The translations under genes were made by a program, and so were the position numbers. This document shows, one piece after another, positions 30,190 to 40,881 of a DNA stretch of 64,000 bases. Numbering within the stretch: position 1 is the first letter of the stretch; each line of letters starts with the position of its first letter. The notes under the pieces were generated by a model that saw only the letters and a program-made list of their open reading frames with translations, did no database searches and was not told the DNA's origin. The stretch comes from Phellopilus nigrolimitatus (Eukaryota; Basidiomycota; Agaricomycetes; Hymenochaetales; Hymenochaetaceae): assembly GCA_021029095.1 (NCBI GenBank), contig JAJOHG010000032.1, positions 248,001 through 312,000 on the forward strand. Reading direction: 5' to 3'.

Positions 30190-32259
30190 TCAGAATCCTC
30201 CGTACGCATCCTCATCGTCGTACATTGTGTCGGGACGCTTATGTCCCGGAGCCTGACCCTGGTCCTTGGCAGGCGCGACAGATGCCGCAGGGGCAGGGGC
30301 AGGGGCAGGGGAAGGGGCCTGAGAGAGCTTGGGGCTCTCCGCCACGAAACCGATCTCGACGGGCGTCTCACGACCGTTATGCGCATCCGACTCGAGTCCG
30401 TTCATAAATTGCGCGCGCTGCGGCGTACTCAACACTGGACTCAGCGGAGGAAGATCGACCTTGGGGGAGACGCGTCCGATCGACGAATGTTCCGCGGCCA
30501 CATCCTCCGCGGCGTACGGGTTCGGCATGTCGAACGAAGGCTTGCGCGGTGATGGCGCAACAGGGAAGATGGGTGAGAACGCCCGCTCCGTCGGCTCGAA
30601 CTCAGGGAGCGTCGGCGGAACCGATGCTACGCGCGGGGACGGGTCAGCCGGGTGCGCAAACGAATTCGCCGGGTGGAACTCGGAGGATGGACGCGAGGGG
30701 TTGAACTTCATGGCGTCGTCGACATTTCCAGAGCTCCGAGTGCTACCGGCGCGTGGATCGTCGAAGGGCGAGGACTCCATTGAAGGCTTCCTCTGCCTAT
30801 CCACGTGCTCGTACTCTTCGGCCTCGTTGACCTCAGAGACTTGGTGCAAGGGCGTCGGGGGTGCGATGTTCAGCTGTTTAGATATCTCCGCGTACTGCGC
30901 CGCCTGGAACGGCGTAACACTCGCCCTGCTCAGGTCCGCGTAGTCAGACTCTTCGGCGGGCTGGAGTGAGCCAGGGTGCTGCGGCTGTGCGAACGAGTTG
31001 CCGCGAGAAACCATGGGCGCAGTTGCATTCGAAGGCGTACGCATGAGCCTGCAGTGTGCGTCGAACTGAGCGCCACCATAGGACGCAACAGTCACCGGCG
31101 AACCCATTGGCGACTGGAACGATGGGTTGAAAAATGGCGCAGCGTTCGCATACTGCGCACCCGGCGGAGCTGGAGAGCGTGATGGAATATACTGGCCGGG
31201 AACGAACGAGGGCGATGATGGATAGGCCTGCGTATAAGTCATTATACGCATTATCCGGAGCGCCGAATGGAAGACCCGGTTGGTACCCAGCAGATGGCGA
31301 ACCAAATCCGCCCATGTTGCGACGTTCAATCATCGTCGGGGGACGTGGGCCTCGTGCGTCGCTAGTCCGCGAAGGAGAGATACTGGCGGATCGTCCTGGA
31401 GCGTCTCAGACTGGCGCTTGAAGTCGGCTGGGTCGAAGTCCTCGTCACGGCGGTTCCGACGGCGCTAATTACATGATATATTCAGTGCGAAAGACTTGCC
31501 TCGTCAAATTAAGACGCTCACACAGAAAAACATAACGATACCAGCCACGACAGCGGCACCAACGATACCTGCTGCTGCAATTCCAATGATGCCAGCAGTG
31601 CTCATACCAGACGAAGCGGTCGTGCTCGGGGTAGCAGAGGCAGCAGAAGCGACACTACTGGTTGGAGTAGGCACAACGGAACTGCTGAGGGTCGTTGTAA
31701 CACGACTCGACGTCGGTTGCAAGCTAGTTGTCGGGGTGCTAACAGCAGTTGTCTAGAAGATATGAATGAGAAAACCCTTTTTAACGTAAATTTTATTATT
31801 GCTAACCGTGGGGGTCGGTGTCGGGGTTGGAGTAGAAGAGGTCGTCGGCTTCGTGCTTGTTGTGCTTGTTGTGCTTGGGGTAGTCGAACTGGTCGACGTC
31901 GGAGTGGACGAAGTAGACGTAGTGGTCGGAATCTTCGAGGTAGACGAAGTCACAGTAGTAGACGACGTCGTGGGCTTAATTGCCGGCGTGCTAGGTGTCT
32001 TAGCCGTCGTCGCTGGTTGTCGTCAGCTTTTTTTTTCTGCAGCATCAATCGCACTCCCTAACTCACCAGTAGTGCCTGTAGCAGTTGCAGAGGTTTTCGG
32101 GTCAGGATCGGGGGGCGTGGCAGTCGGCTGATCCGTTCCCGTATCAGGACCGAATACCGCGGTCGGGCTAAAGCGCGCCTTCAGACCCTTCCCCAGGTGA
32201 CGCTCCGCGTGCCGCTGTCTGCGCGCCAGTTTCTGAAGTTGCCCGTCTTGAGACGCCAT
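30190..32259 (-). CDS. mucin-like single-pass membrane protein with long tail, frame-damaged
   Basis: Exons 32067-32259, 31807-32012, 31522-31752 and 30190-31464. Exon 1 starts MASQDGQLQKLARRQRHAER, with no clear signal peptide. Exons 2-3 encode a Ser/Thr/Pro mucin-like stalk and one membrane segment (STAGIIGIAAAGIVGAAVVA plus GIVMFFC). Exon 4 encodes a tail: RRRNRRDEDFDPADFKRQS, then TSDARGPRPPTMIERRNMGG, FVPGQYIPSRSPAPPG and, at the end, RPDTMYDDEDAYGGF. The tail needs two frame changes: near 31374-31382, where an extra TC in a TCTCTCC run would explain it, and at the perfect inverted repeat 31229-31250 (22 bases). Read without correction the protein stops soon after the membrane segment. 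Either the gene is a recent pseudogene, or these are unusual tiny introns or sequencing errors. Confidence 0.6.
31229..31250. other. perfect 9-bp inverted repeat at a frame break
   Basis: Arms TGCGTATAA and TTATACGCA are fully complementary around a GTCA loop. The element lies inside coding exon 4 of the mucin-like gene, exactly where the reading frame changes. Excluding 22 bases here restores continuity (APDN joined to AYPSSPSF). Confidence 0.75.
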
Positions 32260-33246
32260 TACTAATGTTGGGCAGCGCGTGGTGTACAATGATGATGGGT
32301 TTTTGTTGTTTTCTTGGTCGTACTGCGTCGATACAGCAGAGAAGAGCAGGGCAGGGGAGCCAAAAGAAGGACAGGTGTAAAGAATGTGGGATATCGTTAA
32401 AGAATGGATAGAGCGAGGGCGCGAGAGCCGCCGTTGCTGATGGCGAGGCTGACGTCGAGCGCGGGGTCAAGGTCGTTGGTCGTCGTTGTGAGCAACGTCC
32501 AGCTGATGAACTTTAGCGAAGAGCCGGTCCTCGGCTGAAGCCGAATCTTTGCACCATACAGTAACCGTACCTTTCCTTTCCTTTCCAAGTAAGTTTTAGT
32601 AAATCGAGCTTGAAATGTTTCTTGTTACATCTGCCTCAGCTAACTGACACGCTGGCAAGTTCGCTGACTACAAACGCTTCGCTGGCGCCATATATGATAC
32701 GGACCACTCTGTCTTCGAGAATCTGCCGTTTGAACTAACGTCTTACATACGTACGCGGCTCCGTTCGATATTCGTATAATCGGTGCATATTTCTCAAGCG
32801 ATTTGTAAAAAGACACCCGTCTAAAACTGTTGAACGGTACAGACTGCCCGAAGCATAGATGCAATGGCTCATTTTCGAACACAAAAAAGGCTGAAAACAA
32901 CTATTTGGAAACGTCTCCCGTTTCGACTTGAGCTGGACACTTCGCAATATCCTGTAGTACGATTAGAGATTAAGAATGCTCCGAATTATGAAATTTACGA
33001 AATTACTTGTAGACCTAGCTACTTCAAATGCCGAAGCCTTTCCCGCTTATGTTTGGACATGTTTTTCGTAGAATTCGTGTCACTCGATCTAGTGTGCAGA
33101 CTTGTTGCAAGTGAAAGGGGAGCAGTGAAACTGTCAGAAGGAGAGATTTAGAGGATGTCTAGAAGCATATATCCAAAGAGCTTTTTTACACTTAATTGCA
33201 CTTGAGAGCATCAATTAAAGGCTCTCAAATAAACTCTTTTAAATTT
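32260..33246. other. intergenic region
   Basis: Upstream region of the mucin-like gene (CT- and TC-rich to about 32600), then AT-rich DNA without a convincing frame. Confidence 0.4.
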
Positions 33247-33560
33247 GATGCGCCAGCCACTTGTCGATCATGATCTGCGTCCTTTTTGGCAATTGGGTGG
33301 CGTATAAAACCAAATTCTGTCGTAACCCTTTTCTGAACCACGCTCCTTCTATGTAATTGGCTGTAATATTTTCTTCACTGCACTCGAAAGCCTAAAGAAA
33401 CTCTCCTTTGAAGCGCCAGTCACTTGTCGATTATGATCTGCGTTCACTTGGTGGCGTGTAGAACCGAACCTTTTTCTGAAAGACAAACCTTCTATGTAAC
33501 TGACTGTAATATTTTTCCATGCTTCGCGCTGGACGAGGGAGAACTGAATCTAAAAATACC
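33247..33560. repeat. imperfect tandem duplication, about 164-base period
   Basis: The block GCGCCAGCCACTTGTCGATC at 33251 recurs as GCGCCAGTCACTTGTCGATT at 33412. Both are followed by ATGATCTGCGT, GGTGGCGT(A/G)TA(A/G)AACC, CCTTCTATGTAA and CTGTAATATTTT. It lies immediately upstream of the BTB pseudogene and may include its former promoter. Confidence 0.75.
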
Positions 33561-33779
33561 TCGAGTAGGTGCCCTCAGCGCTTGTTTTAAAACTCAGAAT
33601 GGATACTTCCAAATCCTCATGTGTGCATCGTGCCGCAGTGCTTTTTCCCTTTGAACCCTACCCATCTCTCTCAATCGTCTATTTCTCGCGAAGCATTAAA
33701 TGCGGGATCAAGAATCGCAGGTTGCAATGTCCGAAACATCCACATATATGTCGAGCTGGAGAGTCTTTTTGCGTCACAG

Positions 33780-34729
33780 AGCCGTTTATTGATGACGCCC
33801 GCTCCGATCTTGTTTTGCGGTACATGCGACTGGCGCAGAGTTTCGAGTTTTGGAAGGGATCCTCGCAATCGCGTCTCCAGATTTTATGCGACATGTCCCC
33901 TTCACCCGTTTCCCACTCGTCGCACTCGGATTTGACTCCCATCGAGAACTTATCATCCATCAGTCTACCCGTTGTGGATCTTCCCGAAACTAGCATCGTC
34001 GTGGACTGCACTGCTGCGATTCATTTATCCTATAGCGTCGCCGAATCTCTGCGATGCAAGATTGGCGTTCGATGTCCTGCTAGCCGCAAAAAAATACAAC
34101 ATGTCGATCGTCATCCAAGAAGCCAGGCAGGCGCTTCTCAGAATAACTGCGAGCAGAAGAAAGGATGCATTGGAGGTGTATGTCATGGCATGCATTCATT
34201 GTAACGCGGACATAGCGCGTGCTGCCGCCTTTGACACGCTACGAAGACCCCTCTTAGGACCTTACATACCCGAACTTGAAGAGATTTCCGGAAAAGCAGT
34301 GATGCGACTTCTCGAATATCATCAAAAAACTCGAGAACGTATAAGAAGCATTTTCACCGATCCCTTTCATACATTGCCACCCGAGGCTCAAAGTATCATC
34401 GAGTGCAAAAGGACGTATCCTTATGGCTACTGTTCTTTCCGAGGAACGTGGAAAGCGGCTTGCCCAGACATGTCCGACAATCCAAAAATAAAAGATGACG
34501 GTCCGCTGTCGGAAAGCAATTTCACACATGAAATACTATGGTCTTCCGTCCAAACGAAGGTTTGCAGTGATTGTGTAGATCGGCTGAAGGGAACCAGCAC
34601 TCGGTTGGTGGCTATCGTCAGGAACGAGATAGAAAAAGCTGCGTCGGAGGTAGGCCTACTCATCGAATTGTGTTGACATGTAGTTAACAGTCTTTAATCT
34701 TGAAGATTGAGCTTGTGTTACCTTGGTAA
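33780..34729 (+). pseudogene. BTB/POZ protein relic with broken N-terminal domain
   Basis: The opening FIDDARSDLVLR matches the family start, but the next BTB segments lie in different frames. GAEFRVLEGILAIASPDFM needs one shift, SPSPVSHSSHSDLTPIENL another, and LLRFIYPIASPNLCDARLAF a third. From about 34010 the frame is intact: AAKKYNMSIVIQEARQALL, EVYVMACIHCNADIARAAAF, VMRLLEYHQKTRERIR, the KVCSDCVDRL cysteine pair and NEIEKAASE. A terminal intron (donor 34650) leads to a last exon at 34706-34729 encoding IELVLPW and a stop, the family C-terminus. At least three frameshifts in the BTB fold argue for a pseudogene; an N-terminally truncated product remains possible. Confidence 0.7.
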
Positions 34730-35154
34730 ATCATGGCACAGGAATGCGGGGCCGCCTTTCACACGAGATGCCGAGCTTTCTTTCAGAATCAGAAATTAGA
34801 CCTATCCTTCCCTGTTCATGATGCCAAGCCTCGAGATCGTCTATAGTCTAAAACGGCGATCGACGCAGATAGAGAACCTTTATACTTGACGCTGATGATC
34901 TTTTGTGTTCTTGGTCTTCATTTTTGCAGAATTTATACAAATGTAACATGTTTGTCTTTCGCGTCTGTGTTCCGTTAGGGTCATGAAGAAGGATCAGCAC
35001 GTGCACTTTACCGAACACATAATCTGCGACACGGTGTCCCACGGCAATGACGACCCGTTCAACAGCAGGACCAAGTCAATGGCCTTCCCTTATCACCCGC
35101 ATCCGTTGCTACTTCCCGCTCGAGCCTCCCCGTTCTGCAATCCCATCTCCAGCT
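34730..35154. other. intergenic region
   Basis: Promoter region of the GT61 gene. An in-frame upstream ATG exists at 35047, but the membrane anchor follows best from 35155. Nothing else recognised. Confidence 0.4.
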
Positions 35155-36965
35155 ATGAGAAAACTCTCCGCATTTGACTTTACGCGTCGCGAACTGCTTC
35201 TTCTTTCTGCCTTGCTCTTCGCACTGCTATATTTGACAACGTCAGACCTTATCGGCTCTTCTAGCTCAGTCGAACGCGTCGATACCGTTGTGAAAACCGA
35301 GAAGCAGAAGGATGGGTCGAGAAATAGTATTCTTGGAACCTACCCGGAAGCGATGCTTTCTTGGACAGTTTCTACCAGTGTACCAGAGACGAAAATCGTC
35401 GCTCATGTTCCTGGTGAGTTTTCGTAATAGTTTGTAAGGAATTTGAATTTTGCGTCGAAATTGGTCGAAAAGAGGGGAAGCTAGCTGCTGATAACTTGGG
35501 CATAGCATCTGATATTCTGTCTTGGCCTTCAACTTCTCTCCATTCCTGTCAAAGTTCAGCTTAATACTGACATTTTGCCAGGATGGACAATTTTTGACAG
35601 GTTATATGCGATTAACGGAACTCTTTTCGTTGTCACTTCAACCCCAGAGAACGTCCCCGAGCGCAGGCTCTTGATTTCGTCGGGTTATGGAATTCACAAC
35701 GGCGAAGAAGAGGTTCGGAAACGACGTCCATCCGACAAGGACATGCGGATAGTCACTCCAGAAGAGGCCCAACACCTTTTTGGAACGCACGCCGCGACTC
35801 GTTTGGATGGCGTGAGCTTTTTTATTAACGACCCAAACCAATTCATCAGTCATTATTAGTGAGCACGTCTTCGAGGCTTGATTCCTATGGATACTTACTT
35901 CTGCTAGCCATTGGGCTGCAGAGCTGCTTTTCGGACTCTGGCGCACGTACGCGTCACTTGACACATTTATCACGCCTGATGGGCATACGACACTTCCCAC
36001 TCCGAGGCGCATGCTCTTTTCACATATCGACAGCACGCAATGGCGCGACTACGCGGCTATGAACGAGTGGATCTTGCGAGGTGCGTTCCCGTCGCTCGGG
36101 ATGGAGTTCACGGACGACTGGGCGGACCGCGCGTCGATGCAGGTGCCGTTTGTGTTCGACCGCGTCATACTTGCTGACCGCGCGGCTGCGGCTGAGGGTG
36201 ATCCGTTCAAGGCGACCTGGCGCACGGCGAGCAACGCGTTTGAGTTGCGCGGCAGCCCGAGCTGGTGGGCGCCGATCCGGAAAAGCGTGCTCGAATTTAG
36301 CGGGCTCCCCGCGGAATGGATCGTGGGCCCGGACCCGGGATCCGCTGCAGAGAACCAGAAGCCTGTCATCACGTACATTTCTCGCCAGGATTGGGGTCGC
36401 AGGATGTTACGACAGGCCGATCATGAGAAGCTCGTGGAGGAGTTGTACGGGCTTCGGGACAGGTATGGCTACGAGGTGAATGTGGTGAGCATGGACAAAT
36501 TGTCAAGGGCGGAGCAATTCCATCTCGCAGGGCGCACAACTGTATGCTTTTTTTTTCACTTCGATAATAGAGAACCGTGCTTTGACAAAACAATTTGCAC
36601 AGATCATGATGGGTATACACGGAAACGGACTGACTTCGTTAGTCTGGATGCGACCTACCCCTTGCTCGACGGTAATTGAGTTTTTCATACCCAATGGAAT
36701 TGCATTCGACTACGAGTATACCACCCGCGCTCTTGGCATGGTGCATTACGGTGTCTGGGATAACGTGTATGTTTTCATTTGCTTTCATTTACTTTCAAAT
36801 GCTTATAGACATATGCTGTGTAGGACATTCACGCGCCCGAACGTTCCCCGCTTCCCCAAGTACCCAGATGGGTTTCAGGGCAACGCTATACCGCTCAACG
36901 GAACAGTTGTTGCGCAACTTGTGCAGGAGCGTCTTACTCTCGGATCAGTGGATGATACCCCATAA
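35155..36965 (+). CDS. glycosyltransferase family 61 (type II membrane, Golgi)
   Basis: Exons 35155-35413, 35582-35858, 35908-36541, 36603-36766 and 36824-36965 give about 491 residues. The start MRKLSAFDFTRR is followed by a signal anchor (ELLLLSALLFALLYLTT) and a lumenal stem. The catalytic region has FISHYYHWAAELLFGLWRTY, LPTPRRMLFSHIDSTQWRDY, NEWILRGAFPSLGM, VPFVFDRVILADRAAA, ITYISRQDWGRRML and, characteristic of the family, IMMGIHGNGLTSLVWMRPT. VIEFFIPNGIAFDYE then leads to the tail. GT61 enzymes (EOGT, plant xylosyltransferases, fungal homologues) transfer sugars to protein or capsule glycans; the acceptor here is unknown. The donor at 36767 was chosen because GTATGT restores the frame into FTRPNVPRFPKYPDGFQG. 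Confidence 0.88.
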
Positions 36966-37449
36966 CGTGGCACAATTTTTATTTATTTCACTTTTATCTA
37001 TCGTGACTTGCTGCATGCCAAAATGCTGTTTTTCGGAACTTTTTGGTAAATGTTTTATGTTGTTTCTTGCAGAGCCGCCACAGTTTTGGCGCTACCAGGT
37101 TTATAGTTTTTGTGTCATATACCTGTACCCGTTCCCTTGGAAGCAGTGATTGATTGAGTGGCTGTTTCCTTCCCGTTATCTACAGTAATACTATTGTTTT
37201 GTAGATACTTCTGCTCTATCGAACAAAGCAAAACACGATTGCCTCGGGATGTTGTTTGTGAATATTTGTTGTTCGTCGCGTCTCGCGAGCGTTATCATGA
37301 CGCGAGATCAGACTGGTTGCATATCAAATCTACCACTTCAACGGCGACAGCTAAGGGCGAAGCTTCTCTCCGAAGTCATTTAAAACTGTAAGTTTGCGGA
37401 TGATGATGATGAGTACGATCCAAGAGCTACCAGTAACACTGTCTGTAGA

Positions 37450-38526
37450 ATGGATTCGGCTGCAAGTCTAGCTTTACCACCTTCACCTATCAGCGAATTC
37501 GATGGCGTATCGGAATCTACCCTGCGTCAGGCGTCATCTCCCTTCGACAACCCCGACGCCGATCTCATTCTCCGAACCTCTGATGAGATGGACTTCAGAG
37601 TGATGAAAGTCGTACTCGCGCTGTCCTCGCCCTTCTTCAAGGATATGTTCACGTTGCCCCAGCCAGGTTCATCTGATCGACGAGGAACTTCGCTATCACC
37701 AATGGGATCTGAATCTATTCCTATCGTCTCGATCACCGAGTCCAGCGTTGTCCTTGATCCGCTCCTGCGAATATGCTATCCCGTCGAATCTCCCCGACTA
37801 CATCAGCAGGACATAGCCTTAATAGGCGATGTACTCGGTGCTGCCCTGAAGTACGACATCGACGTCGCCATTAGTTATACTCGCGTATGCCTACGAAAGC
37901 ACCTTGCCTCATGCAGTGGCGATGCTGTTGCTGCGTACGCGATAGCATGTCAATTCAAGCTGGATGACGAGGCGCGCTTCGCGGCGAAGGAATATCTCAA
38001 ACTACCTTCCCCAGGTCCAGCTGTGCCCCAGCTTGCTCTCCTGTCTGGAATGGACTATTATTATCTGCTCGATTACCACAAGAAGGTTTCCGATGCTGTT
38101 GTTTCACTTTTCCGGAAGGCAGAATTTCTGCACACAGCTCTGGTCAACTTATCCTCCTCCAACCATCCATGTCTGAGCGGCGCGACGGAGCCGTACGAGT
38201 GGACGGATGGCAAATCTATACCGTACTTGACTCACAAATGGTGGCAAAGCTCGAGAAGCGTCTTAACTGACGCACTCAAGATTGCTCCTTTATCGAATGA
38301 AATCATCGCATTGGCAACTATCGCACCCCATCTCACAACAAGTGGCTGCGATCATTGCAAGAACAGGGCACTTCTCAATTGGGAGGAAACAAAGTCAAAA
38401 ATCGAATCAGCTATAAGAAAGGAAGTGTCTAAGGTACGTCGATTCTTATAGACTTCAAGCAGTCCTGATGTACAATTTATTGATTGTCTTTATACATAGG
38501 TCGAGCTCACTTTAACGTGGAGATGA
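37450..38526 (+). CDS. BTB/POZ domain protein, member 4 (intact)
   Basis: Two exons, 37450-38433 and 38500-38526, give 336 residues. The N-terminal leader is MDSAASLALPPSPISEF. The BTB fold carries SPFDNPDADLILRTSDEMDF, RVMKVVLALSSPFFKDMFTL, SSVVLDPLLRICYP and GAALKYDIDVAISYTRVCL. The second half contains AYAIACQFKLDDEARFAAKE, MDYYYLLDYHKKVSDAV, THKWWQSSRSVLTDALKIAP and the cysteine pair GCDHCKNRALLNWEE. The 27-base last exon encodes VELTLTWR. It is the cleanest family member here and a useful template for the others. BTB proteins commonly dimerise through this fold; the partner and function are not known. Confidence 0.88.
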
Positions 38527-40232
38527 TTTGTCGAAGCGCTACTTGAACGAAGGTCTGGTAGTTTCCCATGATGCATTCTCTTCATTTTATCCATGCCTTG
38601 TGTACTCACGCTCGAACAGGTATAGAAGTCACTAAGTACACTTTGGAAGTGTGGAACATGATCAATGCTTGGTTCGAAAGCTGATATCTCTCTTGAATAC
38701 GTCTAGTTACCTCGACACTTTGCCTATAGCGTCCTTGATATATATTCCTCCTCTTTGAAGCTCTTGGGCTCCAGAGATTGAGATTTGACTTTGGAGGAAT
38801 CAATGAGTACAGACGTGCGTACGGTCAGATTTAGACTTTCTAGCTTTCATTCACAGATTCAAATCTGCCTCGGTTGTTTGTGTTTGAGAAATAAGGTTCT
38901 ACACCAAAAGTTCAAAGCTCATAAACTTTTCATTTGCATTTTGTATAAAAAACCGTGTTCCGTAACATTCAAATCCTGTTTTTTTTTTTTTGGACGGGAA
39001 TTGAGAACAAAATACAAACCTGTACCAATTTCCGAGCACATACTTTCGATCAGCCCAGTTGTGCTCGTATGCTCTGGAACCTCCACTAGCCTATTCTTGA
39101 ATTCTCTCTTTCTATCTTTTTTTATATTTGCTTAGACATGAGTGCCACATCTCGATAAAGGGACAATCACGGTAACATGGTCTCCTTTCTATTTAAACAA
39201 TGGATGTGGCACTCGGGCGGACGTTTTCGTCGTTAGTCCATTTCTCAATGCATATAAGAACCCGGTGAAGCTGAAAGCGAATTGCAAAGGATGTTGTTGC
39301 CCGCTCACAAGGTATGCAGTCTCCTTTCACTCCAACCGCACATCCTCTGACTGAACTTGCTTCTTCCTGACCTAGAATGTCCGAAGAAGACCTGCGATCA
39401 CTTACGGAGTCCAACACGCGATCTAATAGCTTCACTCGATACCCTGGCGCCACATATGCCACAAATCCGACTTGGAATCGCATCTCAAAGGAACACACAT
39501 GCGAACCTATCCGCCATAATGACATTGCTTTTCAAGCATGCGTAGCTTTACTTTGTGCATGCCTTGCCGTCTACATCATTCTTTATAATGACTCTACTTG
39601 CTCTACTCTTCTTTGCTCAAACTCTGTCTATATTGGACAATTCTGCTATTATACCTCCCTCATTGCTCTTTTCTTTTTTATATTCCAGCTGCTATGTGGT
39701 ACTACTTTCTACTGTAATTTAAATCAAGAATAAAATAGCGTACAGCACTCTTAGATAGATACCTGCCCACTTTAATATAAAAGGAGTAATAAGGCAAAAA
39801 GCAAAGGCTAGGAACGAGACACTGAACAGAATTGATTCTTGTTTCGGCCCTGAGTCACATCGTACCAATCACTCTGTTGAAATCGTCCGGAAAGAAGTGC
39901 GCGATGATAATACTCCATCGGCCTGGTTTTGAAGAGGAACCATCCAGCATCAGACACAGTCACGTGACTTTCCAATCCGCTCTCAGCGTGCTGCTTCATA
40001 CGTGTAGAAAGGGTGAGTAATGAATTGTTTCATTCAAGTTGAGCCAACCGATATGTCGACCCGCAGTCTAGTGGCCTGTTTTCATTTCAGTTCTAGCCAC
40101 ACTTCGCGTGAAAAAAATGATGACTTAACATGCAGTTATGTAACCGGCATGTCGGAAGACACGTTCCCACGCTCTTTGTAAACATGAAAAGACAGACCTA
40201 GAGTGAGAGAAAAAGTCCAAACTTAAAAAGAC
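38527..40232. other. gene-poor region with a possible relic exon pair
   Basis: Most of the region is AT-rich and featureless. At 39263-39313 a frame reads EPGEAESELQRMLLPAHK. A good intron (GTATGCAG...CCTGACCTAG) joins it to NVRRRPAITYGVQHAI and a stop at about 39424-39426. No upstream exons were found, so it could be the remnant of a lost gene. A 118-residue frame at 39377 overlaps it and ends in hydrophobic low-complexity text. Confidence 0.35.
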
Positions 40233-40305
40233 GGGTGTCTAGCTCAGTTGGTAGAGCGCTTGCTTCGCATGCATGAGGTCAGGTGTTCGATTCGCCTGTC
40301 ATCCA
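40233..40305 (+). tRNA. tRNA-Ala (CGC)
   Basis: A 73-base cloverleaf without intron. The acceptor arm is GGGTGTC/GTCATCC with discriminator A. The D arm is GCTC/GAGC around AGTTGGTA. The anticodon arm is CTTGC/GCATG with loop TTCGCAT, so the anticodon is CGC at 40266-40268. The T arm is AGGTG/CGCCT with loop TTCGATT. The G3-U70 wobble pair, the alanine identity element, is present. Two non-canonical T-T oppositions (acceptor pair 6 and one anticodon-stem pair) are unusual and leave open that it is weakly active or degenerate. It lies 59 bases upstream of the EMI1-like start codon. Confidence 0.75.
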
Positions 40306-40363
40306 GTTCACTTTTGTGAATATTTTCTTGTTTCAAATATTCCTAACATCCAATTTCGGCCAA

Positions 40364-40881
40364 ATGTGGCACACCGTTATGGACTTCAAAACTGCTGTAG
40401 AGCAAGAGACGCGTCGACTGCAGGTCATTCACCCAACACCGGAGCAGATACCAGGATGCATGAGCCTCCTTGATGATTTTCTTTCCTGCAATGGTGAGCA
40501 AGCCAAGACGAATCATGTCGACACAGCTTTGATATGTGTGTTCCTCTCGCAGCTTTCGGCTTCCAGTTGAAGTCACTCTATAGGTACGGTGGGCAAGCCG
40601 TCTGTGGGCGAAAGATGGGGGACTTCAAATTCTGCATGAGCCTGAAGTCACTCGACCAGGACGAGAAGCGCGAGGCGTGGATCAGGCGTAGAGCGGAGTG
40701 GTGGGCGACGCGCCGCCTGGCGAAAAGCAGCGAGGACGTTTGGGACATGCGGACGTGAGTTTTTTTCCTCACTGATTAAAGTCGCTATCTTGAATAACCC
40801 TCTTAATATAGCGAGCCGCTGCAGAATTTCCCTCCTAAACAACTCATTAGTGATTTGACGGAACATCACGAAATCTCATGA
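40364..40881 (+). CDS. EMI1: Emi1/DUF3128 family protein
   Basis: Exons 40364-40493, 40553-40754 and 40812-40881 give 133 residues. The core has MSLLDDFLSCNGAFGFQLKS, LYRYGGQAVCGRKMGDFKFC and DEKREAWIRRRAEWWATRRL, then KSSEDVWDMRT. This is the hallmark sequence of fungal DUF3128 proteins, small cysteine-containing proteins that include yeast Emi1, implicated in meiotic induction and respiration-linked functions. The tail EPLQNFPPKQLISDLTEHHE is less conserved. A second Met at 40379 is an alternative start. All splice junctions keep the frame. Confidence 0.88.
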
